Source: Clavelina lepadiformis (lineage: Eukaryota; Chordata; Ascidiacea; Aplousobranchia; Clavelinidae). From it: a DNA stretch of 64,000 nt. This document shows, piece after piece, positions 60,841 through 64,000 of this stretch; position 1 is the first letter of the stretch; each line of letters starts with the position of its first letter. The stretch lies in NCBI RefSeq assembly GCF_947623445.1, contig NC_135242.1, forward strand, positions 2,418,001-2,482,000, read 5' to 3'. The position numbers and the translations under genes were made by a program. The notes beneath the pieces are model-generated. The model did no database searches. It was given only the letters and a program-made list of their open reading frames with translations, and was not told the DNA's origin.

Positions 60841-63800
60841 ATGCTACTTGTTGAGTTTTTAAAAACAAGCAAGCCACTCAATTCATGGCAAGTAATAACA
60901 AGACTGTGCAGCAAAGACCTGTCGTAAAACAACAATAAAACAAGATGGAGGAATGCCGTGGGCTTTAACCTGTATTCTGTCAATAATTAACCCAGCAATG
61001 GCATATATCACACACCCACTCCCAAAGGCTATGTAAATTCAAATAAGACGTTTTGTAGAACAAGCGTATATAAAGCCATGGCCGTGGGAGACGAGTCTAT
61101 AAATATGGCAATAAATTGCTTATTTGAAAACTATTTACAGAGGTTTTTAATTCAACCTGTGCTTACGTCATCAGCTTACGTCATCAATAAACTTAATAAA
61201 CGACTTACAGTGTTAAAGGATTAGGCCGCTTGAACTTACAGTCAACCGTCAATTGTAACCGATAAGAGATAAAACAACAAAAAAGTTGCAAAGAAAATCA
61301 AAGCAATCGAGATTACCACTGCTTTCCGAAATTAGACCTAGCAGTAGCAGGCGCGAATTTTGCCACAAAAAAAGCGAAATAAATCATCTTATTTGCACAG
61401 GACGGCAGGATGTTCAGGAAACACGTGACGAACATATGGAAATATATCTTCCAAAGTAAAACGCTGACAACGCTTTACCATCTAGCAGCTATTGCACTGC
61501 CTTTTTCATGTCTATTGCACGTTTTAGTATGTAGACACACTTGGAAACTAAGTAGTACAATTTAAAATCAAATAAAAAATAACGTTAAACGACCTGATAA
61601 TAATACATCTACAGCCCATAGGTTAACAGAAAGTTTCGATTTAAAAGATAACAGTATAAGCAAATTCAATTTCCAGTAGGTTAGTACGTCTTAATCTGCT
61701 TCGCTGCTACATTAATAAGTGAGTAATGCGATTAGCACTGTAACACACATTGCAAGCAGTCAGTAATCAATTGCAAAGTCAAATCTTACCAAATATCAAG
61801 TGGTTCACTGCTTGTTACAAGCTGCTTTCTGTGTTGATTGTTGGCAGCAATTCGGTAACAATTCGTACTGCCACTGTTGTTTAAATAAAGCAAACAAGAA
61901 TAAACAGTCACCGTCACTAGGCAAAATAAAACTAGTTTACATCAAACGCCCTTTAACGTTCATTTGAAAAAATATGTATGGGCAAGACTGTTAGTTGCAG
62001 GAACTGTAACCGTATACTTCCGTGATACGTAACAATACTGTTGGTTCACATGCGCTGCTGTCTGCCAGACCGATTCTGCTAGCTGACTGGTTGGCTGAAC
62101 AGAACCGAGCAACAAACAGAAAACGTAGTCTGCCTGAAATCGACGAATTTCGAGCTACAGCGCTGTAGTTTTAGAAGAGAAACATAGGCATTTAAAACCG
62201 TATGCCTGGCATGTTTTCTTTTCGCTTAACTAACTTTGTAAAAGACAAATTATTTATAAGACATTTTTCTAATTTATATACCACTCATTTTTCAAACCTA
62301 TTAAATTAAATTCCCAAGTTAATAAATATTCCTTTTTACTTAATCATTTTCTATGAAGTAGTTTAACAGTTTTGCTCAGAATAATTTTGACTAATAAATA
62401 TAGAAAGTTTCTTTTTCAAAACACACAAAAAATAACTACTTCACCTAAAAAACTGACAGGAACTGTAAGCCTACAGTAGCTCACTAGTTATCGTTAAACT
62501 CTGCCTTCTTACACAATGTTGTACGCATTGTGAAGTCATAGAGCAACGGTCAATAGTAAAGAACAGTTGCTCCTTCACATCAACTGAGTGTTGCTTAAGA
62601 TAATAAAAGAGAGAAGAATTAGAGAAGCGGGGAAGAAAAAAGCGAATTGTGTGTGTGCTGACATCCATAAAATTAAGCGAGGATTCACAGTGTAATTCAA
62701 GCCATCTTGGTTTTAATTATTACAAAGGTGTTGTAGAGTCTACTTTGCTTTTGTGTTTGGGTCTGCTCAAAGCATTCTTGATAAAATTTAAAATGGGTCT
62801 ACCAACTTTGAATATTTAAACTCTTTTTTTGCTTAAATAAAAAGTAGGAAAAGAAACTATGGCCTGTTTAGTACACCATTCAACCTACTTTGAAAATAGC
62901 TTTTTCAAAATATTTTTAAGCAAGAAAACGTGCAGCTAAAACAGACAACTTACTGTTTTCTTTTTAAAAACACCTTATAGTTTTTGTCAAATTCATATTT
63001 TTGAAAAACATTTTAATAAAATAGTTTTACCTTTTCAAAGTGAACCGTTAGTCAAGCAAAATGTCTTGCCGATTTACTAACTACTGGGACTAGTTAATAT
63101 GAAAGTAACGAAGTACGCCCTACCTGATACTAGAACCTTAAAAAGCAACCACTTGAGAATTTGTTTGAGTGCACCATTCGATGCTTATTTTCGTTTTAGT
63201 TCCGCCATTGTAGTTTGTTGCATTTAAAGGCGTCCTGTCATAATATAATTATGACTTCATAAAGAACCTATCCTATGTATTAAGTACGTTACGCTTCATT
63301 GGCTTCTTAGAATCTCAAGTCAAATTTACCCAAGCGTGACGCAGGAGATACGTAAATACACCAAGTATAATGATATTGGCCAACGTTGAAATGAAACTTG
63401 TAACCTGTATCAGGGCTATGTATTAAAGGTGCCCTAAATAATCTTGACTATTAAAAAAGCTCAAGCGAGCATCACTGATTTATTCAAATCGATGATGTCA
63501 CTGCTAATTAAATAAATACATAAATAAAATATAAATGTTTAAGGAATTTGTCTTTAAATAATTTCTTTTTTTTGCCAATAATGTTTTTTTATTTTCTCAA
63601 CGTTGTGTAAATACTGTAAGTCTTTTATAGACTGTCATTCATTATTCATTTTAAGTTCTAGGTAACTGTAATGGTCCAACCGCTATTATTCCCCTGTTGC
63701 GTTGGCAAAGAAAAATATTATTATTTCACTAAAATCGATCTTCTCATTATTTAAAAAGAAGATGGTTTGTCGGAAGAATTTGAAAACTGGAATGATAACA

Positions 63801-64000
63801 AAGAAAATGTTTTAATTATAAACTACTAAGCCAGTACCTTTCACTTAACGTTATAAAGCTGTATCAATACTTAAATACGTAAACTTAAAATTAACTATGG
63901 AAAAAACATACTTATCACTTTATAAAATGTATTTGATGCACGAGAGTCTGTATGGAGGTTAAGTTACCTCGTAAGTGGAAACCGCAAAAGTAATGTGAAG
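60841..64000. other. Upstream region of L3MBTL copy 2, no gene seen
   Basis: Should contain the promoter of the minus-strand gene. No long frame, RNA gene or repeat could be supported. A short ATG-initiated frame on the minus strand near 63226 (start MQQTTMAELKRK) stops after a dozen codons. Confidence 0.5.

Noticed and set aside
1..64000. CRISPR arrays, bacterial operons, rRNA or tRNA genes
   Set aside because: No regularly spaced repeat-spacer pattern and no recognisable structural RNA; gene structure is eukaryotic throughout.

Overview
The window looks like chordate nuclear DNA, most likely an ascidian (Ciona-like). This is inference: the DNA is AT-rich, genes are compact with short GT-AG introns of a few hundred bases, and the proteins match chordate families (VPS41, ARMC1, L3MBTL3/4, C19orf25). 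There is no sign of prokaryotic organisation. I built the gene models by hand from splice signals, phase and family similarity, and each multi-exon model keeps one open frame from ATG to stop.

Layout. 1-2277 (-): intronless 5' part of a nucleotidyltransferase-fold/TPR protein that runs off the left edge. 2.3-9.5 kb: gene-poor DNA with a ~0.7 kb unit present twice, a 1.1 kb array of a 9-bp AT repeat between the copies, and a hAT-like element. 9564-11747 (-): ARMC1, seven coding exons. 13725-15214 (+): UPF0449/C19orf25 homologue, three exons, tail-to-tail with the next gene. 17315-28821 (-): a 22-exon gene for a ~1578-residue disordered protein (Q/N/P/Y-rich, then an SR-rich block) that I do not recognise. 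29826-35640: a 5.8 kb element with 37-bp terminal inverted repeats and a perfect 9-bp target-site duplication; it holds a deleted Gypsy-type retrotransposon, a 205-bp tandem triplication and a ubiquitin-protease-like fragment. 37073-44954 (-): VPS41, 24 coding exons, with two small transposons in its introns. 45-51 kb: mostly intergenic, with another hAT MITE. 51696-55167 (+) and 57378-60840 (-): two L3MBTL genes in tail-to-tail inverted orientation. 60.8-64 kb: no gene seen.

The genes do not form one pathway. VPS41 is a HOPS lysosomal tether; ARMC1 is linked to mitochondrial positioning; the L3MBTL pair are methyl-lysine chromatin readers.

The two most unusual structures are (i) the L3MBTL pair, whose 2003-bp zinc-finger/MBT/SAM exon is nearly identical in both genes while the upstream exons have diverged, which suggests exon-limited gene conversion or a very recent exchange, and (ii) the composite TIR element at 29826-35640.
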